Assembly: GCF_018861005.1 (NCBI RefSeq)
Contig: NZ_JAHKQL010000016.1
Coordinates: 124,001-188,000, forward strand
Length of the DNA stretch: 64,000 nt
Source: Polaribacter vadi
GTDB lineage: Bacteria > Bacteroidota > Bacteroidia > Flavobacteriales > Flavobacteriaceae
Reading direction: 5' to 3'
Part shown: positions 18,145-26,538 of the stretch, in pieces
How positions within the stretch are numbered: position 1 is the first letter of the stretch
Layout: every line of letters begins with the position of its first letter
The notes under the pieces: model-generated
Database searches by the model: none
Seen by the model: the letters and a program-made list of their open reading frames with translations, nothing else
What the model was told of the DNA's origin: nothing
Made by a program: the position numbers and the translations under genes

Positions 18145-19506
18145 TTAAGCAAATAAAGTTGCAAAAGCCTCTTCTATTTTACCAACTAAAACCAATCTTA
18201 TAGAATGATTTTTAGAAGATATCTTATTGTATTTAGAAGTAACAATTGTTTTGTAACCCAATTTTTCTGCTTCTAAAATTCGTTGATCTATTTTAGAAAC
18301 AGGTCTAATTTCACCAGCCAAACCAACTTCTGCAGCAAAACATACATTTGGGTTAATAGCAATGTCTTGATTGCTAGATAAAATTGCAGCTACAACTGCC
18401 AAATCTATTGCAGGGTCATCTACATTTATACCACCAGTAATGTTTAAAAAAACATCTTTTGCACCCAATTTAAAACCAGCTCTTTTTTCGAGAACTGCCA
18501 AAATCATATTTAATCTTTTTAGGTTGTAACCAGTAGTAGATCTTTGTGGTGTTCCATAAACTGCTGTAGAAACTAAGGCTTGTATTTCTATCATTAAAGG
18601 TCTAATGCCTTCTAATGTAGATGCAATTGCAGTTCCACTTAAATCTGCATCTTTTTTAGAAATTAAAATTTCTGACGGATTTGATATTTCTCTTAAACCA
18701 TTAGAAAGCATTTCGTAAATCCCTAATTCAGAGGTAGAACCAAATCTGTTTTTCTGACTTCTTAAAATTCTATAGGTATGATTTCTATCGCCTTCAAATT
18801 GTAAAACAACATCTACCATGTGTTCTAAAATTTTTGGCCCAGCAATATTTCCTTCTTTGTTTATGTGCCCAATTAATAAAACAGGAGTTGCAGTTTCTTT
18901 GGCAAATTTTATCAATTCAGCACTGGTTTCTCGTATTTGAGAAATAGTTCCAGGAGAAGCTTCTATAGAGTTTGTGTGTAATGTTTGTATGGAATCAATT
19001 ACCAAAACATCTGGTTCAGTTTCTTCTATATTTTTAAAAATTTGTTGTGTGCTAGTTTCAGTTAAAATTAAGCAATTAGAATTGTTGGCTTCTAAACGTT
19101 CTGCTCGCATTTTTATTTGAGATTGACTTTCTTCTCCAGAAACATATAATACTTTCTGGCTAATGTTTAAGGCAACTTGTAACAATAAAGTAGATTTACC
19201 AATACCAGGTTCACCACCTAAAAGTGTTACAGAACCTTTTACTAAACCACCACCTAAAACTGTATCCAATTCGTTATTGTTGGTAACAATTCTTTCTTCA
19301 GGATTTAACTGAATATCCGCAATTTTTAGTGGTTTATTTACTGTTTGTTTAGCAGTTGTAGATTGTTTCCAGATTCGTTTCTCTTCTTTTTGTATTACTT
19401 CTTCAACAATAGTATTCCATTCTTTACAAGCACCACATTGCCCAACCCATTTTGCATGTTGTGTTCCACAATTCTGACAGAAAAAAGTTGTTTTGGTTTT
19501 GGCCAT
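18145..19506 (-). CDS. radA: DNA repair protein RadA
   Basis: A 453-residue RecA-related branch-migration helicase that processes recombination intermediates. Domains in order: a C4 zinc finger (Cys10, Cys13, Cys24, Cys27), the ATPase with Walker A GEPGIGKST near residues 98-106 and Walker B VLVIDSIQT near 170, the RadA-specific KNRFGST motif near 255, and a C-terminal Lon-protease-like domain. Length is standard. It has its own promoter (19537-19544) and is flanked on both sides by copies of the same dispersed repeat in opposite orientation. Confidence 0.97.
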   Translation of the reverse strand: MAKTKTTFFCQNCGTQHAKWVGQCGACKEWNTIVEEVIQKEEKRIWKQSTTAKQTVNKPLKIADIQLNPEERIVTNNNELDTVLGGGLVKGSVTLLGGEPGIGKSTLLLQVALNISQKVLYVSGEESQSQIKMRAERLEANNSNCLILTETSTQQIFKNIEETEPDVLVIDSIQTLHTNSIEASPGTISQIRETSAELIKFAKETATPVLLIGHINKEGNIAGPKILEHMVDVVLQFEGDRNHTYRILRSQKNRFGSTSELGIYEMLSNGLREISNPSEILISKKDADLSGTAIASTLEGIRPLMIEIQALVSTAVYGTPQRSTTGYNLKRLNMILAVLEKRAGFKLGAKDVFLNITGGINVDDPAIDLAVVAAILSSNQDIAINPNVCFAAEVGLAGEIRPVSKIDQRILEAEKLGYKTIVTSKYNKISSKNHSIRLVLVGKIEEAFATLFA

Positions 19507-19536
19507 TTATATAGAGTTGCAAAGTTTTTAAAGAAT

Positions 19537-19544
19537 CAAAGTTA
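19537..19544 (-). promoter_or_regulatory. -7 box of radA
   Basis: TAACTTTG on the minus strand, 31 bases before the ATG at 19506. A second AAACTTTG-like sequence lies closer to the gene. Confidence 0.5.
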
Positions 19545-19600
19545 CAAAGTAAAATGAAATTAAACTTTAAATAATAATTCGGATTTTCTACAAGTTAGCA

Positions 19601-19695
19601 AACAATTGCGTTAGTGATTGAATGGCGTGTTTGAGCTCTTTTTGTTTTTTACAAAAAAGCGAGTAATGAAAGCACGACCTTTAGGTAACGCCCTA
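19601..19695 (-). repeat. Dispersed hairpin repeat, copy B
   Basis: Read on the minus strand it begins GGGCGTTACC, continues with GTCGTGCTTTC, then a CTTTTTTGT/ACAAAAAG hairpin and ends in ATTCAATCACTAACGCAATTG. It shares its order of motifs with copy A but keeps the GGGCGTTACC end that copy A has lost. Between radA and the flippase-like gene. Confidence 0.6.
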
Positions 19696-19701
19696 AAAAT
19701 T

Positions 19702-20643
19702 CTATTTCTTGTTTACAATAGGTAAAAGTAAGAATGCTAAACCACCAAAAACAATAATCATGGCTGTTTGAGCTGTCCACATAATCCAACCAAAAGCGGT
19801 TGCAGGTTCTGTTGCAATATTAAAAAGTGCTAGAGCTCCAGCTACAGCAATTGGGTATAAACCAATTCCGCCATTTGTAGCTGCAATAGAAAATCCGCCA
19901 GCAATAAAACCAATTAAAATACCACCAAAAGGTACTTCTAAACCATTTATTGCAGGTATTGTTGCCCAAAACATGGCTACATACATTACCCAAATAAAAA
20001 CGGTATGAAAGATAAATGCCCACTTGTTTTTCATTTTAAAGATGCTTGTAACACCTTCTATTAAACCAGTTACAAAGGTTTTAATTTTTAGTAAAAAACC
20101 AGATTCTGCTTTTTTTACAAAAGAAGAAAAAATAAAAAAACCGATTATTAAAATTACAATACCAATTGCAATTTTTGTTGGGTTAAAGTTTTTGGTTAAT
20201 AGCTCGTAAATAAAATCGAACTGAACAAAAAGCGTAATTGCAACAATGCTTAGCATCATTATTAAATCTGCTATTCTTTCTGCTACAATGGTTCCAAAAC
20301 CTTTTTCGAAAGGTATTTTCTCGTAATTTGTCATTACAGTTGCTCTAGAAATTTCACCTGCTCTTGGCAAGGCTAAATTTACCAAATACCCTACTAAAAC
20401 AGCTAAAACACTATTGGTAAATTTGGGTTTAAAACCTAAAGGTTCTAACATAAACTTCCATCTATATGCTCTAGAAAGATGACTTAAAATTCCGAAAAAT
20501 AAGCCAAGAAAAATCCAGCTATAATTTGCTTCTTTAAAATACCCAAGTAAAACATCTATAGATATTTTAGAGAGAGAATACCAAACTAAAAAACCTCCCA
20601 AAACGAGAGGAATTATAATTTTTAAAATTTTTTTGATGTCCAC
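19702..20643 (-). CDS. YbhN/AglD-type integral membrane protein (LPG synthase TM-like)
   Basis: A 313-residue protein with about eight transmembrane helices, of the family called lysylphosphatidylglycerol synthase transmembrane region or UPF0104 (YbhN, AglD). Members are proposed to move or handle lipid-linked intermediates, without a proven reaction here. The conserved R-A-Y-R-W-K segment after helix 2 (near residue 60) and the glycine-rich AGGFSIAATNGGIGLYP segment near 250 are visible. It starts with GTG at 20643, 2 bases after the panD stop, and no ATG lies nearby, so it is the third gene of the panC-panD operon. A direct link to pantothenate synthesis is not implied. Confidence 0.85.
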   Translation of the reverse strand: MDIKKILKIIIPLVLGGFLVWYSLSKISIDVLLGYFKEANYSWIFLGLFFGILSHLSRAYRWKFMLEPLGFKPKFTNSVLAVLVGYLVNLALPRAGEISRATVMTNYEKIPFEKGFGTIVAERIADLIMMLSIVAITLFVQFDFIYELLTKNFNPTKIAIGIVILIIGFFIFSSFVKKAESGFLLKIKTFVTGLIEGVTSIFKMKNKWAFIFHTVFIWVMYVAMFWATIPAINGLEVPFGGILIGFIAGGFSIAATNGGIGLYPIAVAGALALFNIATEPATAFGWIMWTAQTAMIIVFGGLAFLLLPIVNKK

Positions 20644-20645
20644 GA

Positions 20646-20996
20646 TTACGTAAGTGTATTGTCTTTTTCGTTAGGAAAAACTAAAGATGGTTTAAATGTT
20701 TTTGCTTCTTCAAAATCCATAAAACCGTAAACAATTAAGATTAAAACATCGCCAACTGCAACTCTTCTTGCAGCTGCACCATTTAATGTGATTTCTCCGC
20801 TTTTACGTGGACCAGGTATTGCATAAGTTTCTAAACGTTCGCCATTATTATTGTTAACAATTTGAACGCGTTCTCCTTCTATAATGTTGGCTGCATCCAT
20901 TAAATCTTCATCAATGGTAATGCTTCCTATATAATTTAAATCTGCACCTGTAACTTTTACACGGTGGATTTTTGATTTTACTACTTGTACTAACAT
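20646..20996 (-). CDS. panD: Aspartate 1-decarboxylase
   Basis: A 116-residue pyruvoyl enzyme that makes beta-alanine from aspartate for pantothenate and coenzyme A. The self-cleavage site Gly24-Ser25 in YIGSITID is intact; Ser25 becomes the pyruvoyl group. Lys9 and the segments [14 protein letters not shown] and [13 protein letters not shown] complete the active site. It follows panC by 24 bases on the same strand, so both branches feeding pantothenate are co-expressed; panB is not in the window. Length is normal for the family. Confidence 0.97.
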   Translation of the reverse strand: MLVQVVKSKIHRVKVTGADLNYIGSITIDEDLMDAANIIEGERVQIVNNNNGERLETYAIPGPRKSGEITLNGAAARRVAVGDVLILIVYGFMDFEEAKTFKPSLVFPNEKDNTLT

Positions 20997-21020
20997 GCTG
21001 CAAAAATAAGCTTTTTTTGG

Positions 21021-21872
21021 TTAATTATTTTTTAAACGAATGTTATCAATCAATCTAATATCGCCTGCAAAAACTGCTATAAAAGCTCTGTATTTTTTAC
21101 CAGATTCTTTGTTTTTTATAGTTTTTAATGTTTTTTCTTCAGCAATTGTAAAATACTCTAAGTTTAATAAAGGGTGGTTTTTAAACTGATTTTCTACCCA
21201 TTCAGTTATAATTGATGCATTTTCTGTGCCAAACTTTTTTCTGGTTTTTTTAAGCGTTTTGTAAATAAAAGGAGCAGCTTCTCTGTGTACTTTAGAAAGC
21301 CTGGTATTTCTAGAACTCATTGCTAAACCATTTTTTTCTCTAAAAATTTTACAGCCTTTAATTTTAATATTGATGCGATTTTTTTTCACCATTTTTTTGA
21401 TGATCTGTAACTGCTGAAAATCTTTTTGTCCAAAATATGCTTTGTCTGGTTCTACAATTTCGAAGAATGTTTTTACAATTGTACCTACACCATTAAAATG
21501 CCCATCTCTAAATTTACCTTCCATTTGATGTTCTAAACCATCAAAATCAAATTTTTGAGAGACAATGTTTTCGTTATAAATTTCTTTTACTGAAGGGGTA
21601 AAAAGTACATCGCAAAAAACACTATTTAATAGCTTTACATCATTGTCTAATGTTTTAGGATATTTTACTAAATCTTCTTGATTATCAAACTGGGTAGGGT
21701 TCACAAAAATGCTAACAACAACTAGGTCGTTTTTTTTCTTTGCTTTTTTAATTAGCGATAAATGACCTTCGTGTAAAGCCCCCATTGTTGGTACAAAACC
21801 AACAGTTTTATTTTGAGCTTTTAATTTTGATAAATAAACTTTTAAGGCTTGCTTTTCTTTAAAAACGTTCAT
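21021..21872 (-). CDS. panC: Pantothenate synthetase
   Basis: A 283-residue ATP-dependent ligase joining pantoate and beta-alanine. The nucleotidyl-transferase HxGH motif is in VPTMGALHEGHLSLI near residue 27-41, the pantoate-binding region is FVNPTQFDNQEDL near 58, and the KMSKS-like part is MSSRNTRLS near 185. It is the first gene of the panC-panD-flippase-like operon, with a -7 box at 21896-21903. It is divergent from the short glycogen-synthase-like gene, an arrangement common in flavobacteria. Confidence 0.97.
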   Translation of the reverse strand: MNVFKEKQALKVYLSKLKAQNKTVGFVPTMGALHEGHLSLIKKAKKKNDLVVVSIFVNPTQFDNQEDLVKYPKTLDNDVKLLNSVFCDVLFTPSVKEIYNENIVSQKFDFDGLEHQMEGKFRDGHFNGVGTIVKTFFEIVEPDKAYFGQKDFQQLQIIKKMVKKNRINIKIKGCKIFREKNGLAMSSRNTRLSKVHREAAPFIYKTLKKTRKKFGTENASIITEWVENQFKNHPLLNLEYFTIAEEKTLKTIKNKESGKKYRAFIAVFAGDIRLIDNIRLKNN

Positions 21873-21895
21873 TGTAAAAAGGATATAATGTATGC

Positions 21896-21903
21896 AAACT
21901 TAC
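21896..21903 (-). promoter_or_regulatory. -7 box of the panC operon
   Basis: TAAGTTTG on the minus strand, 23 bases before the ATG at 21872. Confidence 0.5.
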
Positions 21904-21934
21904 CATTTTAACACCATATTTGCATAATAATTTG

Positions 21935-21942
21935 TATTTTTG
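21935..21942 (+). promoter_or_regulatory. -7 box of the glycogen-synthase-like operon
   Basis: TATTTTTG on the plus strand, 26 bases before the ATG at 21969. Divergent from the panC promoter. Confidence 0.5.
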
Positions 21943-21968
21943 CATCCTTATAAAAGAGATTGATTTTA

Positions 21969-22775
21969 ATGAAGGACAAGAGAATTTTATTTGTATCGTC
22001 TGAAGTTGTTCCGTATTTACCAGAAACAGAACTTTCTTCTACGGCTTTTAGCTCAGCTAAAAACGCACATTCTAAGGGTGTACAAACCCGTATATTTATG
22101 CCTAGGTATGGAGTAATAAACGAAAGAAGACATCAGTTGCACGAAGTAATTCGTTTGTCTGGTATGAACTTGGTTGTGAATGATTTAGATATGCCATTAA
22201 TCATTAAAGTAGCTTCTATTCCTAAAGAAAGAATGCAGGTTTATTTTATTGATAATGAAGAATATTTTAAAAGAAAAGCGGTTTTTACAGACGAAGATGA
22301 TAAATTATTTTCTGACAATGATGAGAGAGCAATTTTCTTTGCAAAAGGAGTTGTTGAAACTGTAAAAAAATTAAACTGGGCACCAGATATTATTCATATT
22401 CATGGTTGGATGGCTTCTTTACTACCTCTTTATTTAAGAGAATTTTATAAAGAAGAGCCTTTGTTTACAGAGAGTAAAATAGTTACTTCTTTGTATAATA
22501 GTGGTTTTGAAGGTAGCTTAAATTCAGAATTATCAGAAAAGGTAAAATTCGACTTTGATGATTCTGATAAGATTGCAACAATAAAAACACCAAATCATAT
22601 AAATATTTTAAAAAGTGCCATCGAAAATTCTGATGCAATTATTCACGGTAGTGAAACTATTGATGAAGAATTAACTTCTTTTATAGAAGAAAAAGAAAAG
22701 CCTGTTTTAGAATATCAAGCAGAGAATTTAAAAGAATCTTATTTGAATTTTTATACTGATGTTTTATCAGTTTAG
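21969..22775 (+). CDS. Short glycogen/starch-synthase-like GT5 protein
   Basis: A 268-residue protein matching only the N-terminal Rossmann domain of glycogen synthases (GT5). ILFVSSEVVPYLPETE, RIFMPRYGVINER and DIIHIHGWMASLLPLYL are recognisable. Full GT5 enzymes have about 480 residues and a C-terminal GT-B domain that binds the sugar nucleotide, which is absent. The KxGGL loop near the N-terminus is also not conserved: the equivalent stretch is Pro-Glu-Thr-Glu-Leu-Ser. It is therefore unlikely to make glycogen, although this short form recurs in Bacteroidetes next to panC and DUF4270. The frame reaches upstream to a TTG at 21960, but the ATG at 21969 gives the family N-terminus. Confidence 0.8.
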   Translation: MKDKRILFVSSEVVPYLPETELSSTAFSSAKNAHSKGVQTRIFMPRYGVINERRHQLHEVIRLSGMNLVVNDLDMPLIIKVASIPKERMQVYFIDNEEYFKRKAVFTDEDDKLFSDNDERAIFFAKGVVETVKKLNWAPDIIHIHGWMASLLPLYLREFYKEEPLFTESKIVTSLYNSGFEGSLNSELSEKVKFDFDDSDKIATIKTPNHINILKSAIENSDAIIHGSETIDEELTSFIEEKEKPVLEYQAENLKESYLNFYTDVLSV

Positions 22776-22789
22776 TAAATTGTTTTAAA

Positions 22790-24376
22790 GTGAGAAAAAT
22801 TATACGAAGAAGTGTTACAGTATGCGTGTTAGTATGCTTATCAATTGCTATTGTGTCTTGTGAAGAAGATTTTACCAACATAAACTCTAACGTACTTAAC
22901 AATACAAAATTTAACACAAGTTCTGAAACATTAGATATTGTTGCAGAAAATAGTCCTTTAGAAAGAATTCAATCAGATAACATTTCTAGACAACTGGGGC
23001 AATATTTATTAGGTGTATATAATAGTTCAGATTACGAAAAATTAGAAGCCTCAATTGTATCTCAACTTACAATAACAACAGGAGTACAAGTTGTAGATGA
23101 TGAAAATATTTATGGTGCAGATACAACTGTTGTAACAAAAATTGATACTGTATTTTTAAAATTACCTTATCAAGTTATTTTAGATAGTGATGATTTAACT
23201 TACGATTTAGATTCAATTATTGGAGATCAATCAGAAGCTTTTACGTTTAACGTTTATAGATCTAATACTTACTTAAACCTTTATAACCCATTAGACCCTA
23301 CAAAAATTAATAGTTTTTATTCTGATGATGTTTTTGAAAAATCTGGAACAGCATTAAACAGCGAATTAAACTACCAATTTAAACCTAATTACGAAACTGT
23401 TGATGGAGAATTAATACCTGTAGATACTATGCTAGTGGTTAAAAGAAGGTTGTTTGATGATAGTGTTGCAACCCAAGATACTATAAAAATATACAATTCT
23501 ACAGCAAGTACATTACCTGTTCCTTTTGCAAGAATACCTTTAGATGAAGATGTAATTAAAGAGTTGTTCTTAGATAAATATGATACAGGAGAGTTTGATT
23601 CTCAAGCTTTGTTTAATGATTATTTTAGAGGATTAATTTTAGAAGCTACAGGTACAGAAGGTTCTTTAATTTCCTTTGATTTTAATGCTGCAAGTACAGA
23701 TTTATCACCTTCTTTAGAGATTTATTATACAAATACTGTATTAAAATCAGGTAGTACAATTTTAGATACTATCACTAAAAATGATAGTTATCCTTTATCT
23801 GGTTTTAGAGTTAATACCTTTAAAATGGAAGATAAAACCTACCCTGTAAATGATGAAATTATAATTCAAGGTACTGCAGGTAGTGAAGCTAATATTACTT
23901 TATTCGATCAAGCTAAAATAGATGAATTAAGTCAAAAAGATTGGTTAATTAATGACGCTTCATTAACTTTTTATATTAATCAGTCTGCAGATACTATTAA
24001 TACACCAGAAAGACTATATTTGTATAAAAGTGATGAAGATCTAACAAACCCTAAGTTTAGTCAAATAAAAGATGCTACTAGTGAGTCTTCTTTTGGAGGT
24101 ATTCAAGGTGAATTAGAAAGAGATTCAGATGGTAAAAAGGAAAAATATACTTTTAGAATCACAGATTATATTTCTGATATTTTGAATGGAGAAATAACAT
24201 ATAATCCTACTTTAAAAATAAAAGCTTATAATCCAACAGATTTACCATTGTCAACTATAGATACTATTTTTAATAATTTTAGTTGGAATCCTAAAGCAGT
24301 TACACTTTTTAATAATACAACTTCTAATGAGGATAAAAAAGCAGTTTTAAAAATATCATATACTGAAAAAAAATAA
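22790..24376 (+). CDS. DUF4270 lipoprotein, GTG start
   Basis: A 528-residue secreted lipoprotein. A basic N-terminus (RKIIRR), a hydrophobic stretch and a Val-Ser-Cys lipobox (Cys24) are followed by the Bacteroidetes DUF4270 domain, rich in Asp, Thr and beta-strand patterns, suggesting an outer-membrane or surface protein. No function is known for the family. The start is GTG at 22790, since there is no in-frame ATG near and the signal peptide begins right there. It is 14 bases after the short GT5 gene and 27 bases before glmS, a conserved flavobacterial order. Confidence 0.85.
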   Translation: MRKIIRRSVTVCVLVCLSIAIVSCEEDFTNINSNVLNNTKFNTSSETLDIVAENSPLERIQSDNISRQLGQYLLGVYNSSDYEKLEASIVSQLTITTGVQVVDDENIYGADTTVVTKIDTVFLKLPYQVILDSDDLTYDLDSIIGDQSEAFTFNVYRSNTYLNLYNPLDPTKINSFYSDDVFEKSGTALNSELNYQFKPNYETVDGELIPVDTMLVVKRRLFDDSVATQDTIKIYNSTASTLPVPFARIPLDEDVIKELFLDKYDTGEFDSQALFNDYFRGLILEATGTEGSLISFDFNAASTDLSPSLEIYYTNTVLKSGSTILDTITKNDSYPLSGFRVNTFKMEDKTYPVNDEIIIQGTAGSEANITLFDQAKIDELSQKDWLINDASLTFYINQSADTINTPERLYLYKSDEDLTNPKFSQIKDATSESSFGGIQGELERDSDGKKEKYTFRITDYISDILNGEITYNPTLKIKAYNPTDLPLSTIDTIFNNFSWNPKAVTLFNNTTSNEDKKAVLKISYTEKK

Positions 24377-24403
24377 TTAACTTATCCCCAAAAAAAATTA
24401 TTT

Positions 24404-26260
24404 ATGTGTGGAATATCAGCTTACATAGGTTATAGAGAAGCCTACCCAATTGTAATAAATGGTTTAAAAAGACTAGAATACAGAGGTTATGATAGTGCAG
24501 GTGTAATGATTTATGATAATGAAACATTACATTTGTCAAAAACCAAAGGGAAAGTTTCTGATTTAGAGGAAATTACTGATAAAGAAACAGAAAGAAAAAA
24601 AGGAACCATAGGTATGGGCCATACAAGATGGGCTACACATGGAGTTCCTAATGATGTAAATTCTCATCCACATTTATCAAACTCAGAAAATTTAGTTATT
24701 GTTCACAATGGAATCATTGAAAATTATGATACTATTAAAAAAGAACTACTATCTAGAGGATATACTTTTAAGAGTGATACAGATACAGAAGTTTTAATAA
24801 ACCTTATAGAAGAAGTTAAAGTTACAGAAGGTTGCAAATTAGGTAAAGCAGTACAATTAGCGTTAACAAATGTAGTAGGTGCATATGCTATTACTGTTTT
24901 TGATAAAAATAATCCAGACGAAATTATTGTTGCACGTTTAGGAAGCCCAATTGCAATTGGTGTTGGAGAAGGTAAAAAAGAATTTTTTGTTGCTTCAGAT
25001 GCATCACCTTTTGTAGAATATACTAAGAATGCTATTTATTTAGAAGATGAAGAAATGGCTATTATTAAACTTGGTAAAAGTGTAAAAGTTCATAAAATTA
25101 ATGATGATTCTTTAGTAGACCCTATTGTACAAAAGCTACAAATGAGTTTAGACCAAATTGAAAAAGGAGGTTTTGAACATTTTATGTTAAAAGAAATTCA
25201 TGAACAGCCAAAAGCTATTACTGATACTTTTAGAGGAAGAATGTTAGCTGAAAAGAATATGATTAAGATGTCTAGTATAGAAGAGAATCTTGATACTTTT
25301 TTAAATGCGAACAGAATAATAATTATTGCCTGTGGTACTTCTTGGCATGCAGGTTTAGTTGCAGAGTATCTATTTGAAGATATGGCTAGAATACCAGTTG
25401 AGGTAGAATATGCATCAGAATTTAGATATAGAAATCCTATTATTACAAATAAAGATATAGTTATTGCTATTTCTCAATCAGGTGAAACTGCAGATACACT
25501 TGCTGCTATAAAATTAGCAAAATCTAAAGGAGCATTTGTTTATGGTGTTTGTAATGTTGTAGGTTCTTCTATAGCAAGAGAAACACATTCAGGCGCATAT
25601 ACACATGCAGGTCCAGAAATTGGTGTAGCATCTACAAAAGCATTTACAACACAAATTACTGTTTTAACACTAATTGCTTTAAAGTTAGGTAGAGCAAATG
25701 GATCTTTAGCAGATCATACATTTAAAGATTATATTCAGAAAATGCAATTAATACCTAAGCAGGTAGAAGAATTGTTAAAGATAGATGATCATGTAAAGAG
25801 TATTGCTGCTGTTTATAAAGACGCTAAAAACTGTTTATATTTAGGTAGAGGCTTTAACTTTCCTGTTGCTTTAGAAGGTGCTTTAAAGTTAAAAGAGATT
25901 TCTTATATACATGCAGAAGGTTATCCTGCTGCAGAAATGAAACATGGGCCAATTGCTTTGATTGATGAAAATATGCCGATTTTTGTAATTGCAACGAACA
26001 GAGGGCATTATGAAAAAGTAGTTAGTAATATTCAAGAAATTAAATCTAGAGCAGGTAAAATTATTGCAATTGTAACAGAAGGAGATACACAAGTTAAAGA
26101 GATTGCAGACCATACTATAGAAATACCTGATACAGAAGAGGCATTAACACCATTGTTATCTACAATTCCTCTTCAGTTATTGTCTTATCATATTGCTGTT
26201 ATGTTAGATAAAAATGTAGATCAACCAAGAAATTTAGCAAAATCAGTAACTGTAGAATAG
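24404..26260 (+). CDS. glmS: Glutamine-fructose-6-phosphate aminotransferase
   Basis: A 618-residue enzyme making glucosamine-6-phosphate from fructose-6-phosphate and glutamine, the entry to peptidoglycan and lipopolysaccharide amino sugars. Cys2 after Met1 (MCGISAYIG) is the glutaminase nucleophile. The first domain also has RGYDSAG and HTRWATHG. Two SIS domains follow, with AISQSGETADTLAA near residue 350 and GRGFNFPVALEGALKLKEIS near 480, and the C-terminal PRNLAKSVTVE is the usual end. Complete. Possible glmS ribozyme control was considered: the leader is only 27 bases, too short. Confidence 0.97.
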   Translation: MCGISAYIGYREAYPIVINGLKRLEYRGYDSAGVMIYDNETLHLSKTKGKVSDLEEITDKETERKKGTIGMGHTRWATHGVPNDVNSHPHLSNSENLVIVHNGIIENYDTIKKELLSRGYTFKSDTDTEVLINLIEEVKVTEGCKLGKAVQLALTNVVGAYAITVFDKNNPDEIIVARLGSPIAIGVGEGKKEFFVASDASPFVEYTKNAIYLEDEEMAIIKLGKSVKVHKINDDSLVDPIVQKLQMSLDQIEKGGFEHFMLKEIHEQPKAITDTFRGRMLAEKNMIKMSSIEENLDTFLNANRIIIIACGTSWHAGLVAEYLFEDMARIPVEVEYASEFRYRNPIITNKDIVIAISQSGETADTLAAIKLAKSKGAFVYGVCNVVGSSIARETHSGAYTHAGPEIGVASTKAFTTQITVLTLIALKLGRANGSLADHTFKDYIQKMQLIPKQVEELLKIDDHVKSIAAVYKDAKNCLYLGRGFNFPVALEGALKLKEISYIHAEGYPAAEMKHGPIALIDENMPIFVIATNRGHYEKVVSNIQEIKSRAGKIIAIVTEGDTQVKEIADHTIEIPDTEEALTPLLSTIPLQLLSYHIAVMLDKNVDQPRNLAKSVTVE

Positions 26261-26287
26261 TAAAAGTTTTTATTTTAATTATTAATG

Positions 26288-26320
26288 AAAATCCAGCTAT
26301 AAATTAGCTGGATTTTTTTT
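26288..26320 (+). terminator. glmS terminator
   Basis: AAAATCCAGCTA (26288-26299) pairs with TAGCTGGATTTT (26305-26316), with a 5-base loop and a T-run. The next 218 bases up to the kinase gene are AT-rich and show nothing I can name. Confidence 0.85.
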
Positions 26321-26538
26321 TAAGACAGATTAGCTAATAACTACAACTTTTCTTATACAGAAAAAGAAATGTCTACTACTTTGTTAAAAAACAGTCAATT
26401 ACATTTAAACAAAACCTTAAAAGTTAAAATTTATTTATTTATTTTTCAGTTAATTTTTATGAAAATTAAGAATATACTTACTATTTTTAGAAAAAATTGA
26501 CATTAAAAATTCAGTAGATTTTTTTCTTTATTTAAATT

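Noticed and set aside
24377..24403. glmS ribozyme or riboswitch
   Set aside because: The gap before glmS is only 27 bases; there is no room for such an RNA.
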